A stretch of DNA of 6,014 nt from positions 637 through 6,650 of the forward strand of contig DXZA01000041.1 in assembly GCA_019415525.1 (NCBI GenBank), given 5' to 3'. This document shows positions 5,872-6,014 of the stretch, one piece after another; position 1 is the stretch's first letter, and each line of letters begins with the position of its first letter. The position numbers and the translations under genes were made by a program. The notes beneath the pieces were generated by a model. The model saw nothing but the letters and a program-made list of their open reading frames with translations. It did not search any database and was not told where the DNA came from. Origin of the DNA: Tyzzerella sp. (lineage in GTDB: Bacteria; Bacillota; Clostridia; Lachnospirales; Anaerotignaceae).

Positions 5872-5960
5872 ATGACAAAATTAAATATTATTAAAGGTGA
5901 CATTATATATAATATATCATCTAATGAACAAGTAACAGTCAAAGATGGATTTATTATATT
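5872..5960 (+). pseudogene. 5' fragment of a probable guanine deaminase-like amidohydrolase, apparently interrupted
   Basis: The ATG at 5872, behind a strong ribosome site, begins a protein whose first ~30 residues (ending VKDGFIIF) resemble the N-terminal beta-strand region of clostridial guanine deaminase/amidohydrolases. There a KG-x-I-x-Y start is followed by a short strand pair and then a 'DG/NGK' turn. The expected turn never comes. From about 5961 the frame reads VLVKLFCYTLFEKIFNQ, which does not fit the family and uses codons rare elsewhere here (CTG, GTC, CTT, TAC). The frame stays open to the window edge, so the break rests on loss of similarity rather than on a stop. With only 30 informative residues the product name is tentative, and an ordinary unrelated gene running off the edge is the main alternative. 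Confidence 0.4.
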
Positions 5961-6014
5961 TGTACTGGTCAAGCTTTTTTGCTACACTTTGTTCGAAAAA
6001 ATATTTAACCAAAT
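5961..6014. mobile_element. Possible terminus of an IS3-family (IS150-like) insertion sequence
   Basis: The stretch begins TGTACTGGTCAAGC. IS150-group elements of the IS3 family typically begin and end with TGTACTG followed by a C/A-rich inverted repeat, so the first seven bases match. Local composition also changes, with GGTC, GCTAC and GTTCG within 54 bases of otherwise extremely AT-rich DNA, and the host reading frame loses family similarity here. The opposite end, the transposase genes and the 3-4 bp target duplication are outside the window, so neither orientation nor family can be confirmed. Confidence 0.4.

Noticed and set aside
1..6014. CRISPR array, tRNA or rRNA genes, phage genes
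   Set aside because: No regularly spaced repeats, cloverleaf or TPsiC-like boxes, rRNA-like GC islands or phage-type proteins were seen.

Overview
The window is a very AT-rich stretch of low-GC Firmicutes-type DNA. Shine-Dalgarno sites are strong purine runs, tryptophan is TGG, stops are mostly TAA, and the content is a Lac-family phosphotransferase (PTS) operon under a PRD-type regulator. Such sets are common in Erysipelotrichia/Coprobacillus-like gut bacteria, clostridia and lactobacilli. The Erysipelotrichia guess is an inference from base composition and gene style only.

Layout. On the minus strand, positions 1371 to 1 hold the first 457 codons of a LicR/ManR-like activator that runs off the left edge. 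A 186-bp divergent control region (1372-1557) follows, with a good minus-strand promoter for the regulator and an activator-type plus-strand promoter for the operon. The plus-strand operon is: PTS EIIB (1558-1872), PTS EIIC (1981-3210), a YczE-like membrane protein (3191-3865), PTS EIIA (3846-4193) and a GH1 6-phospho-beta-glucosidase-like enzyme (4212-5669). It ends in a strong two-part hairpin terminator (5694-5748). Downstream, the first ~30 codons of what looks like a guanine deaminase-like amidohydrolase (from 5872) lose family likeness at about 5961. There the sequence changes to what resembles the end of an IS3/IS150-type insertion sequence.

How the genes work together. A beta-glucoside would be taken up and phosphorylated by EIIA (His77), EIIB (Cys10) and EIIC, then hydrolysed in the cytoplasm by the GH1 enzyme. 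The regulator would sense PTS phosphorylation through its PRDs and EIIB-like domain.

The notable point is that the hardware is not standard. The GH1 enzyme keeps its nucleophile (Glu383) and 6-phosphate pocket (Ser438, Lys445, Tyr447), but the acid/base glutamate of the TFNE motif is Gln192 (VVNQIN), the change known from plant myrosinases. The EIIC lacks the usual histidine of the GIHG motif (GISG, Ser231) and has other divergent motifs. An uncharacterised multi-pass membrane protein is embedded in the operon with overlaps on both sides. Together these suggest a PTS for an unusual glycoside, possibly a thioglucoside or another substrate with a good leaving group. That is a hypothesis, not something the sequence proves.
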